Of a DNA stretch of 64,000 nt, positions 1-7,803 are shown one piece after another. Numbering within the stretch: position 1 is the stretch's first letter; each line of letters starts with the position of its first letter. Source of the stretch: DATHZQ01 sp963823505 (GTDB lineage: Bacteria; Actinomycetota; Acidimicrobiia; Spongiisociales; UBA5794); assembly GCA_963823505.1 (NCBI GenBank), contig CAWGLY010000005.1, forward strand, positions 620,001-684,000. The letters run 5' to 3'. Both the position numbers and the translations under genes were made by a program. The notes beneath the pieces are model-generated. The model did not search any database, was not told where the DNA came from, and saw only the letters and a list, made by a program, of their open reading frames with translations.

Positions 1-1
1 G

Positions 2-382
2 AGGTCACACGAACAAGAAGCTCCTCAGGTCCAGATCAACAGCGATGTCCTGAAGCGTTCTTTCCAAGGTCGCCGGCGCTTTCTTGCGGTCATGGGAGCT
101 GGGTTGATCAGCTTTGCAACTCAACTCTTCTTTCCCCAAGCGGCTATGGCATACATCCCGACAGGTTGCTTCGGGTACCATGCATGTCCGTGCTGCAGCC
201 AGACTTGGTGCTGCTCGAGTAGCTGCAGCAGCTGTTCCAACTGCGGCTGCCCATCAGGAGGTCAATGCTGGTGGACATGTGCATACCTCGGCAGCTACCT
301 CTATAAGATCCGCTGCTGCGACTACACCCTCAGCGGCGGTGGGTTCTGCCTTTGCCGAGGCGTCTACGGATCCTGCTACTAG
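2..382 (+). CDS. Tat-exported cysteine-rich protein, MauA-like (5' end missing)
   Basis: The frame is open from the left edge of the window, so the start codon lies outside it. A twin-arginine-type signal is visible: GRRRFLAVMG followed by a hydrophobic stretch and AMA just before the mature part, which implies folded export. The mature part of about 75 residues has 17 cysteines, including CPCC, WCC, RCCDY and CLC, with a central CWWTC. The order CP..W..C....Y....RCC..GG.C.C resembles the disulfide scaffold of the methylamine dehydrogenase light chain (MauA), which is also Tat-exported. The protein ends soon after, lacking the C-terminal region that holds the second TTQ tryptophan, so amine dehydrogenase activity is unlikely. 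No maturation genes (mauD, mauE, mauG) are visible here. Family assignment is inference; the cysteine pattern is directly seen. Confidence 0.6.
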   Translation, partial: RSHEQEAPQVQINSDVLKRSFQGRRRFLAVMGAGLISFATQLFFPQAAMAYIPTGCFGYHACPCCSQTWCCSSSCSSCSNCGCPSGGQCWWTCAYLGSYLYKIRCCDYTLSGGGFCLCRGVYGSCY

Positions 383-401
383 GCGCACGGAGCTTGTCCG
401 C

Positions 402-902
402 ATGGCCACGAGTCCCCATATCTCGTTTTTCTACGGTTGGCGAATGCGGACGATTGGCGCAATCGCCGGAGCCGTGTCGCTCCTTATGATCGGATGTACG
501 ACATCGCCTGCTGACACAACATCTTCGTCCGCTGACAGTGAATGCGAGGCAGTCGTTGAAGACTCGATAACAGGATTCTTTGCGGCGCTCAATTCAGGCG
601 ATCCGGTGCATGCAGCCAGCTTCTTCGCTGACATGGATTTCGGCACGTTTGCAGAGGCGCCTTCTCGGGTCAATCCTGAGGCCAGCAACCGAGACACACT
701 CCTGCCATACCTGACCCAACGGCTTGCAGAGGGTGCGTCGTTCGAGCTTGTGACTCTTGATTACAACGGGACGTCTGGTAACAACCTAGGCAACTTTGGT
801 GTCGTGTTGCGCAACGAGGTTGACAGTGACGTTATCGGGCTCGGCGCGGTTGATTGCGACAGCGGACGAATCATCATCCTCGGGTTAGGCGAGCCCGAGT
901 AG
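402..902 (+). CDS. NTF2-like lipoprotein, hypothetical
   Basis: Predicted secreted lipoprotein of 166 residues. The chosen ATG is preceded by GGAG nine bases upstream; a second ATG at 444 would give a tighter signal peptide. The hydrophobic segment ends in MIGC, a usable though not ideal lipobox. A short Ser/Thr linker is followed by a domain beginning with a helix like ITGFFAALNSGD and then ASFF, the usual opening of NTF2-like/SnoaL folds that bind small ligands or act as adaptors. It lies 19 bases behind the cysteine-rich exported protein and is probably cotranscribed with it. No catalytic residue is recognised, so the function is unknown. Confidence 0.55.
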   Translation: MATSPHISFFYGWRMRTIGAIAGAVSLLMIGCTTSPADTTSSSADSECEAVVEDSITGFFAALNSGDPVHAASFFADMDFGTFAEAPSRVNPEASNRDTLLPYLTQRLAEGASFELVTLDYNGTSGNNLGNFGVVLRNEVDSDVIGLGAVDCDSGRIIILGLGEPE

Positions 903-1206
903 GGGTCTGCTTTTTCTTTGGACAATATGTCGCGTTTGGCGCTGCGGTGGGTAGCGGGGCGGCTGCTGGTAGTGGTGGTTGGGTGAGCTGGGTTTGGTTG
1001 GGCCTACCGGGGACTGTCAGACGCTCCCTTCAAGACAGGAGCGCACCTGTCGGCCCCACACTCAGCGCCGACAAAGTCTGACAACAGGCACAAGGCCACA
1101 TAACAGGTCGAGTCATCACCGAGCGCAGGACCGAACCGTAACCCCCTGGCAGGAGGCCCGGCACTCCTCAGATTGACACTCGCATTCTCCGTGTAAATGA
1201 CATGGT
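903..1206. other. Gap without recognisable gene
   Basis: About 300 bases between the lipoprotein and the left transposon end. Short open frames exist on both strands, but none has a recognisable domain, signal sequence or convincing ribosome binding site. I see nothing that I can support as functional here. Confidence 0.5.
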
Positions 1207-1241
1207 GGGGCGTGACGAGGACCGGTGCAGCATCCTGAGCG
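1207..1241 (+). repeat. Left terminal inverted repeat of the Tn3-family element
   Basis: Begins GGGGCGTGACGAGGA and matches the reverse complement of 7804-7838 at 31 of 35 positions. The GGGG outer end and the length agree with Tn3-family terminal repeats of about 38 bp. Confidence 0.7.
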
Positions 1242-1492
1242 GATGCCGCGCTCGATCGGGTTCGGTGCTCAACTGAGCGTCTTCCCGCCGTTAGAACTCC
1301 AAACCGATGCTTGATGCTCAATTGTCCGCTGCCCTGGCACCGGCTTGCGTGCTGTTCGACCGGGGTCTACAACATGGTGCGAGCACTCGCGGCCGCTAGC
1401 TATCGGCGCTGGGTGAGCCCGCAGCAATGACGTCGATTCGTCTGCCGTCGATAGCTTGTTCGAGTTCGATCTCGACGGCGGCCCGGTATTCG

Positions 1493-2892
1493 GGCTCTTC
1501 GCGTCTGAGCGGGGTCTGAGCGAGTGAGGGTGTTGGTCGTAGAACAGGGACTCGACGAATCTTGAGGTGTCAAAGCCGTCGAGATTCGGGAGTCCCTGTT
1601 GTCGTCTGATCCTATTGCCATGTGCGAGTTGCTGGTCGGTCTCGGGGAGGTGAACGTCCTCGACGTCACCGATGTCGGTGATCGGCTCCGCGTCATCATC
1701 GAGACTCGCGGGGTGCGGCCGTCGTGTCCAAGCTGCGATGTGCCGGTGGTGGTGAAGGACCGGGATGTGGTGGAGTTGACGGATCTGCCGTGTTTCGGGC
1801 AGCCAGCGATCCTGGTGTGGCGGAAGATCCGGTGGGAGTGCCCCGAGGGGTGCGGGTCGTTCACCGAACAGGCCCCACAGATCGCCGCTTCTCGTCTCAG
1901 GTTGACGGATCGGGCCGGCCGGTGGGCCACGGTGCAGGTGGGGTGTCATGGCCGGTCGGTGTCCGAGGTCGCCAAGGATCTCGACTGTGGCTGGCATGCG
2001 GTGATGGACGCCGTGGCCGCTTACGGGCAGGTACTCATCGATGACCCGAACCGGTTCGCAGATGTCGCCGCGTTGGGACTCGACGAGACATTGCGGAGCC
2101 GTATCGGGCCGTGGCGCCGACAGGCGTGGACCACTCAGATCGTCGACGTCGAAGCTGGTCAGCTCCTCGACGTGGTCGAAGGCCGCACCGCTCAGGGCCC
2201 CATCGAGTGGCTTGCCGAGCGACCCGTCGAGTGGCGGGACCGTATCGAGTGGGCCACGTTGGACCTGTCGGGCCCGTACCGCAAGGTGTTCGATGTGATG
2301 CTGCCCGACGCTGTTCAGGTAGCCGACCCGTTTCACGTGGTGAGGTTGGCGAACTCGAAGCTGGATGAGTGCCGCCGCCGGGTCCAAAACGAAACGATGG
2401 GGCATCGGGGCCGCAAGGACGACCCGTTGTATCGGGCCCGTCGGCTGTTGACCAAGGCCCATGAGCGTCTGGACAACGCCGGTGACGCCAAGCTGCGTGG
2501 CTTGCTGCGAGCTGGGGATCCTCGAGGTGAGGTGCAGATGACCTGGCACGCCAAAGAGACCACCCGACAGATCTACCAGATCACCGACTGCGACCTCGCT
2601 GCCGAGTTCGTTGGCCAGCTCGCCGATGACCTCTGCGACGACTCGATGCCACCCGAGGTCCGGTCACTGGGTCGCACCATCAGCCGCTGGCGGGACCAGA
2701 TCGTTGCCTGGCACCAGGCCCGCGTGTCGAACGGCCCCACCGAAGCGGTCAACAATCTCGTCAAGCGCATCAAGCGGGTCGCGTTCGGGATCACCAACTT
2801 CCGGAACTACCGGATCCGGGCGCTGCTCTACGCCGGCAGACCCAACTGGGACCTACTCGCCACCATCACACCCCGCTGAAACGCGGAGCGCC
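1493..2892 (+). mobile_element. ISL3-family insertion sequence, complete
   Basis: A 1400-bp element with imperfect terminal inverted repeats at 1493-1515 and 2870-2892 (19 of 23 positions match, outer ends GG). It is flanked by a perfect 8-bp direct repeat GGTATTCG at 1485-1492 and 2893-2900, the target duplication length usual for ISL3. One transposase gene fills it. Perfect flanks and an intact gene suggest a recent insertion. Confidence 0.92.
1599..2879 (+). CDS. tnpA: ISL3-family transposase
   Basis: Catalyses movement of the surrounding insertion sequence. At 426 residues it has the usual family length. The N-terminal zinc-ribbon-like region (CPSCDVPVVVKD ... WRKIRWECPEGC) precedes a helix-turn-helix region and a DDE domain with ALGLDET, DLSGPYRKVF and, near the end, SNGPTEAVNNLVKRIKR, which contains the catalytic glutamate. 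The start is TTG at 1599; an ATG at 1620 is an alternative. An 11-bp inverted repeat (1543-1553 and 1590-1600) ends exactly on the TTG, so a hairpin in read-through transcripts could hide the start, a common way to limit transposase expression. Confidence 0.92.
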   Translation: MSSDPIAMCELLVGLGEVNVLDVTDVGDRLRVIIETRGVRPSCPSCDVPVVVKDRDVVELTDLPCFGQPAILVWRKIRWECPEGCGSFTEQAPQIAASRLRLTDRAGRWATVQVGCHGRSVSEVAKDLDCGWHAVMDAVAAYGQVLIDDPNRFADVAALGLDETLRSRIGPWRRQAWTTQIVDVEAGQLLDVVEGRTAQGPIEWLAERPVEWRDRIEWATLDLSGPYRKVFDVMLPDAVQVADPFHVVRLANSKLDECRRRVQNETMGHRGRKDDPLYRARRLLTKAHERLDNAGDAKLRGLLRAGDPRGEVQMTWHAKETTRQIYQITDCDLAAEFVGQLADDLCDDSMPPEVRSLGRTISRWRDQIVAWHQARVSNGPTEAVNNLVKRIKRVAFGITNFRNYRIRALLYAGRPNWDLLATITPR

Positions 2893-3308
2893 GGTATTCG
2901 GCGCTCTCAGCATCTCCGCACCCGCGTGTGTATGGATCGATTTCGATGGTGATCTCTGTGCCGTACCTGACTCGAATAGCACCCGGCTCTTGGCCAAGGT
3001 GATCCGCAGTGCAAATAGGGCTCCCGTTGTATTCCAGGGTTATGCGGCGATCACCCGACACTTGGGCAACCCCTAGTCGATCGCCTGCGGAGGTAATCGA
3101 GGCCGCCACTGCGCCGATGCGAAGTTGATCGGCCGGGACATCAACGGGACAGCACGAGGCCCTATGTCCGTGGCCATGTGAAAGTCCTCGCTGGTGGTCA
3201 GGAAAAGTCCTCGCGGTGGCGGGGTAGATCCACCGGGTAGCCGCTCCGGGCGGTGATCGTGACCGACGCCAAGTCAGGTCTGTTCACTCACCCGGAGGGC
3301 TGCCGTCA

Positions 3309-3363
3309 ATGTTGACAGCGAGGAAGACGATGGATGTTGTTGCTGCGTACAAGAACGTGGGGA
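3309..3363 (+). pseudogene. istA start fragment, IS21 transposase remnant
   Basis: An ATG at 3309 opens a reading frame MLTARKTMDVVAAYKNVG that is cut by the IS3 end at 3364. The sequence resembles the N-terminus of actinobacterial IS21-type IstA proteins, and it lies about 140 bases inside the IS21 left end, where istA would start. Only about 18 codons survive. Confidence 0.45.
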
Positions 3364-3367
3364 TGAA

Positions 3368-4300
3368 TCACCCTGGGTTTGCCGGAGACTCTGCTTGTTG
3401 GTTTCCAGTGTTGCTTGTGGTGGCTAGTTGAGCGTAGTGGGCCTCCTCGTATTCGATGGGTGGGATGTCTCGACAGTGGCTGTGGAGACGGTCGTGGTTG
3501 TACCAGTGGACCCATGCGAGGGTTTCGAGTTCGAGCTGGTCGACGTCGTCCCAGCGTCCCGCGTCTGGTCCGTAGACCAGTTCGGCCTTGTAGAGCCCGT
3601 TGACGGTTTCGGCCAGCGCGTTGTCGTACGAGTCGGCGACGGTCCCGATGCTGGGTGTGGCACCGATCTCCTCCAGCCGTTCGGTGTAACGCACGCTGGT
3701 GAACTGGGACCCGGCGTCGGAATGTGCCACAAGGCCCACGAGGCGCCGGCTGCCCCGGGAGCGGCGGGCCATCTCTAACGCGTCGAGGACCATCTCGGTG
3801 CGCATGTGGGTAGCGACCCGCCAGCCGACGATCATCCGAGAGAACGCGTCGGTGATGAAACACACATACGCCATTCCGGACCGGGTCGGGACATACGTCA
3901 GATCCGTGACCCACAACTGGTTGGGAGCCTCGGCGGTGAAGTCGCGATCGACCAGATCCGCTGCGCGCGCCGCGTCCGGGTCGCGACGGGTGGTGAACAC
4001 CCGGCGGCGCCGTGACACGCCTTGAATGCCCATTGCCCGCATCAGACGAGCCGTCTGGTCCCGGCCGATGTCATGACCTGCCCGCTTCGCGGCCTTCCAC
4101 AGCTTGTGGGCGCCGTACACCTTGCGGTTGGTCACCCAGATCGCCATCAGGATCGTCATCATCATGGCGTCGCGGATCGCTCTGGCCGACCGCGGTTGCT
4201 TCTTGTCGTCGTAGTAGGTGGACGGGGCCATCGGCAGTTCGTTGCAGATGGGCTCGACCCCGAACTCGTCGCGGTGCTCGTCAACGAACGCCACCATCAT
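3368..4300 (-). CDS. IS3-family transposase OrfB (rve integrase core)
   Basis: A 310-residue catalytic subunit. An HTH_21-like N-terminal region is followed by the retroviral-type integrase core: LWVTDLTYVPT (first Asp), VAHSDAGSQFTS (second Asp) and SYDNALAETVNGLYK (Glu), then a C-terminal WVHWYNHDRLH stretch. The ATG at 4300 overlaps the orfA stop as ATGA. In this family a fusion OrfAB is usually made by frameshifting, but here re-initiation at the overlap is equally possible. The gene looks intact. Confidence 0.93.
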   Translation of the reverse strand: MMVAFVDEHRDEFGVEPICNELPMAPSTYYDDKKQPRSARAIRDAMMMTILMAIWVTNRKVYGAHKLWKAAKRAGHDIGRDQTARLMRAMGIQGVSRRRRVFTTRRDPDAARAADLVDRDFTAEAPNQLWVTDLTYVPTRSGMAYVCFITDAFSRMIVGWRVATHMRTEMVLDALEMARRSRGSRRLVGLVAHSDAGSQFTSVRYTERLEEIGATPSIGTVADSYDNALAETVNGLYKAELVYGPDAGRWDDVDQLELETLAWVHWYNHDRLHSHCRDIPPIEYEEAHYAQLATTSNTGNQQAESPANPG

Positions 4301-4641
4301 CTCCGTGGGCGGTCGAGCTCCGCCGCGAAGAAAGCCGACGCCCGCCGCAGAATCTCGTTCGAACGGCGCAGCTCCCGAACCTCCTGCTCCAACTCTGCGA
4401 TCCGGGCAGCATCCTCACTCGTGGTGCCCGGCCGCTCACCGGCGTCGACCTCGGCCTGGGCCACCCAGTTGCGCACCGACTCGACCCCGTAGCCGAGCTG
4501 GGAAGCGACCCGTTTCACCGACCCGTGCCGCTCACCCGTCTCCTCACGCAACTGGAACACCAGCCGCACCGCCTGATCCTTCTCATCTCGTGTATACCGG
4601 CGACGCCGCCTCGACGCCCCCGAAGAACCTGTGATAGCCAT
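4297..4641 (-). CDS. IS3-family transposase OrfA (helix-turn-helix)
   Basis: DNA-binding subunit. After a basic stretch (SRRRRRYTRDEKDQAVRL) comes a helix-turn-helix ending in YGVESVRNWVAQ, then a leucine-rich coiled coil (IAELEQEVRELRRSNEIL) as in IS3 OrfA proteins. I choose the ATG at 4641, preceded by GAGGATGGAG. An in-frame ATG at 4680 lies within the terminal inverted repeat and is less likely. Confidence 0.88.
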   Translation of the reverse strand: MAITGSSGASRRRRRYTRDEKDQAVRLVFQLREETGERHGSVKRVASQLGYGVESVRNWVAQAEVDAGERPGTTSEDAARIAELEQEVRELRRSNEILRRASAFFAAELDRPRR

Positions 4642-4717
4642 GACTCCATCCTCGCTTCCACGATCCGGAGCCTCCGGCATTTCCAGGGTGATTCATCTCC
4701 CTTGCCAACATGGCTGC

Positions 4718-4776
4718 GGTTCCTCCCCGCTGCTCGACACCAATCACCAGGCGTCGATGACAGTCGGGGAGGAACC
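4718..4776. repeat. 12-bp perfect inverted repeat between IS ends
   Basis: GGTTCCTCCCCG at 4718-4729 is mirrored by CGGGGAGGAACC at 4765-4776 with a 35-base loop. It lies in the remaining right part of the IS21 relic, downstream of where istB would end, so it may be a former terminator. Function is inferred only from position. Confidence 0.35.
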
Positions 4777-4905
4777 CACAACCCAGGACCCTCAGAAACC
4801 CAGAACCACCCCGGGGAAACCAATGGCCGTACACGGGGAAAACCAATGGCCATACGCGGGGACTTCCAATGGCCGCCTACGGGGAGAATCTCATGGCCGC
4901 CGTCA

Positions 4906-5041
4906 TGGCGTCGCCGGTACGTCGATTCACCAGATCGATATCGGCCTCACTCAAATGACACCACCGGCCCAACCAGTCCCGTTCGATCCGCTCCGGGAAC
5001 TGGCCGTAGCCGCCAGCTTCCTCCTCAGTCGGCAGACTCAC
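4906..5041 (-). pseudogene. tnpA: Tn3-family transposase TnpA, N-terminal remnant
   Basis: A GTG start at 5041 opens SLPTEEEAGGYGQFPE, followed by RDWLGRWCHLSEADIDLV and NRRTGD. This is the characteristic beginning of Tn3-family transposases (DUF4158 region). The frame is cut after about 45 codons by the IS21 right end at 4905; the remaining roughly 950 residues are absent from the window. The start overlaps the resolvase stop by 17 bases, so tnpR and tnpA were cotranscribed. Confidence 0.7.
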
Positions 5042-5618
5042 TGCGCGTCCCGGCGCTGTCGACATTCTTGACGACATGGCGATAAACCGTCATGCGACTT
5101 ACGCCAAACATGTCACCAATCTGGACCCACGTGTAGTCACCCGACTCATACATCCGGCGGGCCTCAGCAATCTTGTCCGGCGTCATCACCGACGGACGAC
5201 CACCGACACGACCACGAGCCCGGGCGGCACTCAGACCGGCCTGGGTGCGTTCACGGATCAACTCGCGCTCGAACTCGGCCAACGCCCCAAAGATGTGGAA
5301 CACCAGCTTCCCGCCCGATGTCGTCGTGTCGATGTTCTCGGTCAAACTACGGAAACCGACCTTGCGGTCAGCCAAGGAGTTCACCGTGTCGATGAGATGG
5401 CGGAGCGATCGACCCAGCCGGTCCAGACGCCACACCACCACAGTGTCCCCAGGCCGCACGTGATCGAACAGGTTCGTCAGCTCGACACGCCGATCTGACG
5501 CCCCGGAAGCGCGTTCCTTGAACACCCGGTGACAGCCCACTTCCGCAAGCGCATCAAGCTGCAACTCCATTGTCTGATCCTGCGTCGATACCCGCGCGTA
5601 GCCCAGAAGGTCACCCAT
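5025..5618 (-). CDS. tnpR: Serine resolvase/invertase, Tn3 type
   Basis: Site-specific recombinase expected to resolve transposition cointegrates at a res site. It has 197 residues with the usual layout: catalytic domain opening GYARVSTQDQ with the nucleophilic serine at residue 11, WRLDRLGRSLRHL, an EFERELIRERTQAG hinge helix, and a C-terminal helix-turn-helix (YTWVQIGDMFGVSRMTVYRH). It lies directly upstream of the transposase remnant, and palindromes upstream of its start are candidate binding subsites. The gene looks complete. Confidence 0.93.
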   Translation of the reverse strand: MGDLLGYARVSTQDQTMELQLDALAEVGCHRVFKERASGASDRRVELTNLFDHVRPGDTVVVWRLDRLGRSLRHLIDTVNSLADRKVGFRSLTENIDTTTSGGKLVFHIFGALAEFERELIRERTQAGLSAARARGRVGGRPSVMTPDKIAEARRMYESGDYTWVQIGDMFGVSRMTVYRHVVKNVDSAGTRSESAD

Positions 5619-5628
5619 GACCTGCGAG

Positions 5629-5738
5629 AGTACCAGAAAGGGTCAAAAGACGCCTGACTGGTACTTTGATTCTGATCATGGGTTTTGGTACCCCCATCCG
5701 AGCCGTTTCGGGCCGAAATCGACCGAGTACCAAAAACC
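5629..5738. promoter_or_regulatory. Candidate res site: nested palindromes upstream of tnpR
   Basis: Two inverted repeats lie just upstream of the resolvase start. AGTACCAG (5629-5636) pairs with CTGGTACT (5658-5665). GGTTTTGGTAC (5681-5691) pairs with GTACCAAAAACC (5727-5738) around an inner palindrome TTTCGGGCCGAAA. Resolvases bind such dimer sites next to their own gene and thereby also repress it. The assignment rests on position and symmetry only. Confidence 0.45.
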
Positions 5739-5788
5739 ACCGTTTATGACACTGGTAGACGAGGCCATGTCAACGCCTATAGGACCAG

Positions 5789-6337
5789 CTAGCCGCGTAG
5801 ATTCGTCAGCTCGGCAACAAGCCAGACATCGGTTGGACAACTTGAGTCAGGCGCAATCAGATAGTCACCTGACCCAAAGACGGCTGACCCCAGCACATCG
5901 ACTCTGTCGCCATCGTTGATCAGGAGCTGCCCCCCGGTTACGTCAGACGTGAACCTGAGTGTGTTCAGCGCTCGGTCGTGTTCAATGCTTCCATCGAGCC
6001 AGGCCAAGGTGACGGTCTGACCATTGTCGTAGCTCCAGGTCACACAGCTGGCACCGATTGAGATTGAGCCGTCACGAAGACCTACGTCGTCAACCATGGT
6101 CCTTGGCTCGGACGGAGCACGAACGATTGCAAGCGGAGTTGAATCGTCTTGAGGTGCTGACGACGCTGGTCTGTCGTCTTCTCGCTGCTGGTCGGTCGTA
6201 AAGAGAGGCGTTGTCGTGCTAGCCGTCGAAACGATGGGCGTTCCCTCTCCCTCTTTGGTCGTGCACCCCCAGAGGGAGAGGAGGGTCGCAGCGCAAAGGA
6301 AACCAGCCAGTGCTGACATGGGCTTCGGTGGGTTCAT
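5789..6337 (-). CDS. Secreted lipoprotein, hypothetical
   Basis: A 182-residue protein with a lipoprotein signal peptide ending SLWGC, cysteine 25 being the lipidation site. A Thr/Ser-rich linker of about 45 residues follows. The globular part has two cysteines that could pair (GASCVTW and DSSCPTD) and short beta-strand-like segments, ending DVWLVAELTNLRG. No family is recognised. It lies 48 bases downstream of the S1 protease on the same strand inside the transposon, so the two may be expressed together; a link to the protease is only inferred. Confidence 0.6.
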   Translation of the reverse strand: MNPPKPMSALAGFLCAATLLSLWGCTTKEGEGTPIVSTASTTTPLFTTDQQREDDRPASSAPQDDSTPLAIVRAPSEPRTMVDDVGLRDGSISIGASCVTWSYDNGQTVTLAWLDGSIEHDRALNTLRFTSDVTGGQLLINDGDRVDVLGSAVFGSGDYLIAPDSSCPTDVWLVAELTNLRG

Positions 6338-6385
6338 GTAAGTATGACGAAGCTGGCAGCCGTACTGGTTCCCTGCAGCCCGGGA

Positions 6386-7669
6386 CTAGCCAAACTGAAC
6401 GTGCACATCAAAAGCGAGTTCAGCATTTTGGATCTTACTGAATATGCATGCGGTCGTGCCCACGTGTCCTTTGTAGACACCCCAAGCTGCGCTGCCTTTG
6501 TAGACGGGGCCACCGCTATCGCCGCCATCGCCAGTACAGACTTCGAACTCCACCAGATGCTGAGCAGTACCGGCTGCAGTGGTATGTGTGACGTTGATCG
6601 CTGATATATCGCCACAGTCGCGCTGAGTATTCCTTCCGTAGCGACATACGTACACATCCTCTGAGATCGCGTTGTTGGAGATCCGACTCTTGACAGTGGC
6701 TCTAGAGCTGCTGCTTACGTAGAACTGCGGGAAATCGTCATGTGTAGTGGTGTGCCATTCGACATCCCCCCAGTTGCCGATGTGCTCATTGGCCCAGGGC
6801 GCACCAAAGCTTGCTCCTGAGCCAGCGTCCGCGATGAGTGTCAGGCCCTCACAATGGGAAGCGGTCAGTACACCTTCGGTGTTATTCGTGTTGCGCCTCA
6901 CCACGAAGGCGGAGGTGCACCAGTCGGTGCCATTGGAAAGCCTCATCCACGAGCCGCCGTAGCCGTGATCATCCGTGATCTTTGACCCGGAAGGCGCATC
7001 GACGATCCTGAACTCGTCAAGTCCAATCTCCGCGCTCAAGCCCTTGCTGGCCTCGGTAGCTACCGCCTCCGAGCGCTCGCTGCCCTTCACCGCGTTTGGC
7101 GGGCCGTCGGCCACTTCGATTGTCACGAGTTGGGATCCCAGATCGAATGACGAGAACACGTTCTCATAGCCCCTCGCAGCAACTGCTAAGTGAAGTCGAT
7201 CTTGGATCTCAATGAGCTCATCAAGAGAGCGCCTCTGGCCTCCCTGCAGTGTCAGCCCGTCGATGCCCCTCTTTTCAAGATCATCCAGGTGGGCCTTCGG
7301 CACTTCTCCCTTGAAGTACCAAACGGCCTCTTGGCCGCTCTCTCCGCTAAAAGATGCACCGGCGAATCGTCGATCCAATTGCCCGGACTCGTCCAACTCC
7401 TGCAGGTAGCCAGTCACCGTTTCCTGGTACAAGAGCTGTCGGTGCACCTCGTCGGCGTCTCGATCTTCCTCCTTGGCGATGAACTCAGCCATATCACGCA
7501 GTGATTCTTCGGCTGTCAGGACAGGCGTGGGATCATCGACGGGGTGTTCAGGATTGTTTGGGTCCGGATCGATGCTGTCGCCATCTTGAGCCCCACTCGG
7601 CGAACTGCCAGTGGCGAAGACTGCCGCCACAAAGACAGCGATTAGAACGACTGTTCGTAGGTTTCGCAT
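6386..7669 (-). CDS. Secreted chymotrypsin-like serine protease (S1), with pro-region
   Basis: Extracellular peptidase of 427 residues. A signal peptide (about 27 residues, ending SGAQ) is followed by an acidic linker and a pro-region of roughly 170 residues like those of streptogrisin/alpha-lytic proteases, which act as folding chaperones. The protease domain starts near residue 230. The triad is visible: His272 in LTASHCEG, Asp302 in GDVEW and Ser385 in GDGGDSGGP. Two cysteine pairs (Cys251/Cys273 and Cys378/Cys408 by family analogy) and Cys342/Cys352 fit disulfides. It is cargo on the right arm of the Tn3-like element; base composition is lower in GC than the core genes. It looks intact and functional. 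Confidence 0.9.
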   Translation of the reverse strand: MRNLRTVVLIAVFVAAVFATGSSPSGAQDGDSIDPDPNNPEHPVDDPTPVLTAEESLRDMAEFIAKEEDRDADEVHRQLLYQETVTGYLQELDESGQLDRRFAGASFSGESGQEAVWYFKGEVPKAHLDDLEKRGIDGLTLQGGQRRSLDELIEIQDRLHLAVAARGYENVFSSFDLGSQLVTIEVADGPPNAVKGSERSEAVATEASKGLSAEIGLDEFRIVDAPSGSKITDDHGYGGSWMRLSNGTDWCTSAFVVRRNTNNTEGVLTASHCEGLTLIADAGSGASFGAPWANEHIGNWGDVEWHTTTHDDFPQFYVSSSSRATVKSRISNNAISEDVYVCRYGRNTQRDCGDISAINVTHTTAAGTAQHLVEFEVCTGDGGDSGGPVYKGSAAWGVYKGHVGTTACIFSKIQNAELAFDVHVQFG

Positions 7670-7803
7670 AGCTTTCCCCTCTCAGGGATCGGCCCGCGCA
7701 AGAACTCTACTATTCGATCCTGGTCTGGATGCGTCGGGCAGGCCAGCTGTTCGGCCCGGGGTGCCTGCACTCAGCGCAACCAGACTCTCGGGGACCGCCC
7801 GCT

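Larger units (their letters stand above)
1396..3164 (-). pseudogene. Hypothetical gene cut by IS21 and split by ISL3
   Basis: Codons run on the minus strand from 3164 to 2893, where the ISL3 element enters. Removing the element and one copy of the 8-bp duplication rejoins the frame exactly at 1484 and it continues to a TAG at 1396-1398. The rejoined piece has a possible GTG start at 3109, giving 101 residues. However, the frame stays open upstream to the IS21 end at 3165, so the true start was probably lost there. The protein reads like a compact beta-rich domain (ITLEYNGSP, VRYGTEITIEID) with an acidic helix at the end. I do not recognise the family. Confidence 0.5.
3364..4695 (-). mobile_element. 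IS3-family insertion sequence
   Basis: A 1332-bp element with inverted repeats 3364-3391 and 4668-4695 (24 of 28 positions match) and TG/CA outer ends. It carries orfA and orfB on the minus strand; the orfB stop lies inside the terminal repeat, as is common in IS3 elements. Flanking trinucleotides (GGA and TCT) do not match, so no target duplication is seen. It replaces the interior of an IS21 element. Confidence 0.88.
3165..4905 (+). mobile_element. IS21-family relic: two ends and start of istA, interior replaced by IS3
   Basis: The left end starts TGTCCGTGGCCATG at 3165 and the right end reads TGACGGCGGCCATG on the minus strand from 4905. These are inverted copies, each followed by multiple short internal repeats as is typical of IS21 ends. 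Left repeats carry AAGTCCTCG at a spacing of about 24 bp. Right repeats (4813, 4835, 4858, 4881) read GGGG, then four to eight bases, then ATGGCC. Only the first codons of istA remain at 3309; the rest of istA and all of istB are missing, with an IS3 element in their place. No matching target duplication is visible, so a deletion probably followed. Confidence 0.6.

Noticed and set aside
1004..1321. Minus-strand ORF of 105 codons near the left transposon end
   Set aside because: It crosses the terminal inverted repeat, has no motif and no ribosome binding site, so it is not a credible gene.
1269..2549. Long antisense open frame opposite the ISL3 transposase
   Set aside because: It exists only because of high GC content; it has no domain, and it spans the element boundary.
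4813..4898. Four near-regular repeats of about 22 bp that look like a small CRISPR array
   Set aside because: The units (GGGG..ATGGCC) are degenerate, have no unique spacers of constant length and no cas genes nearby. They match the multiple end repeats of IS21-type elements and mirror the sequence at 3165.
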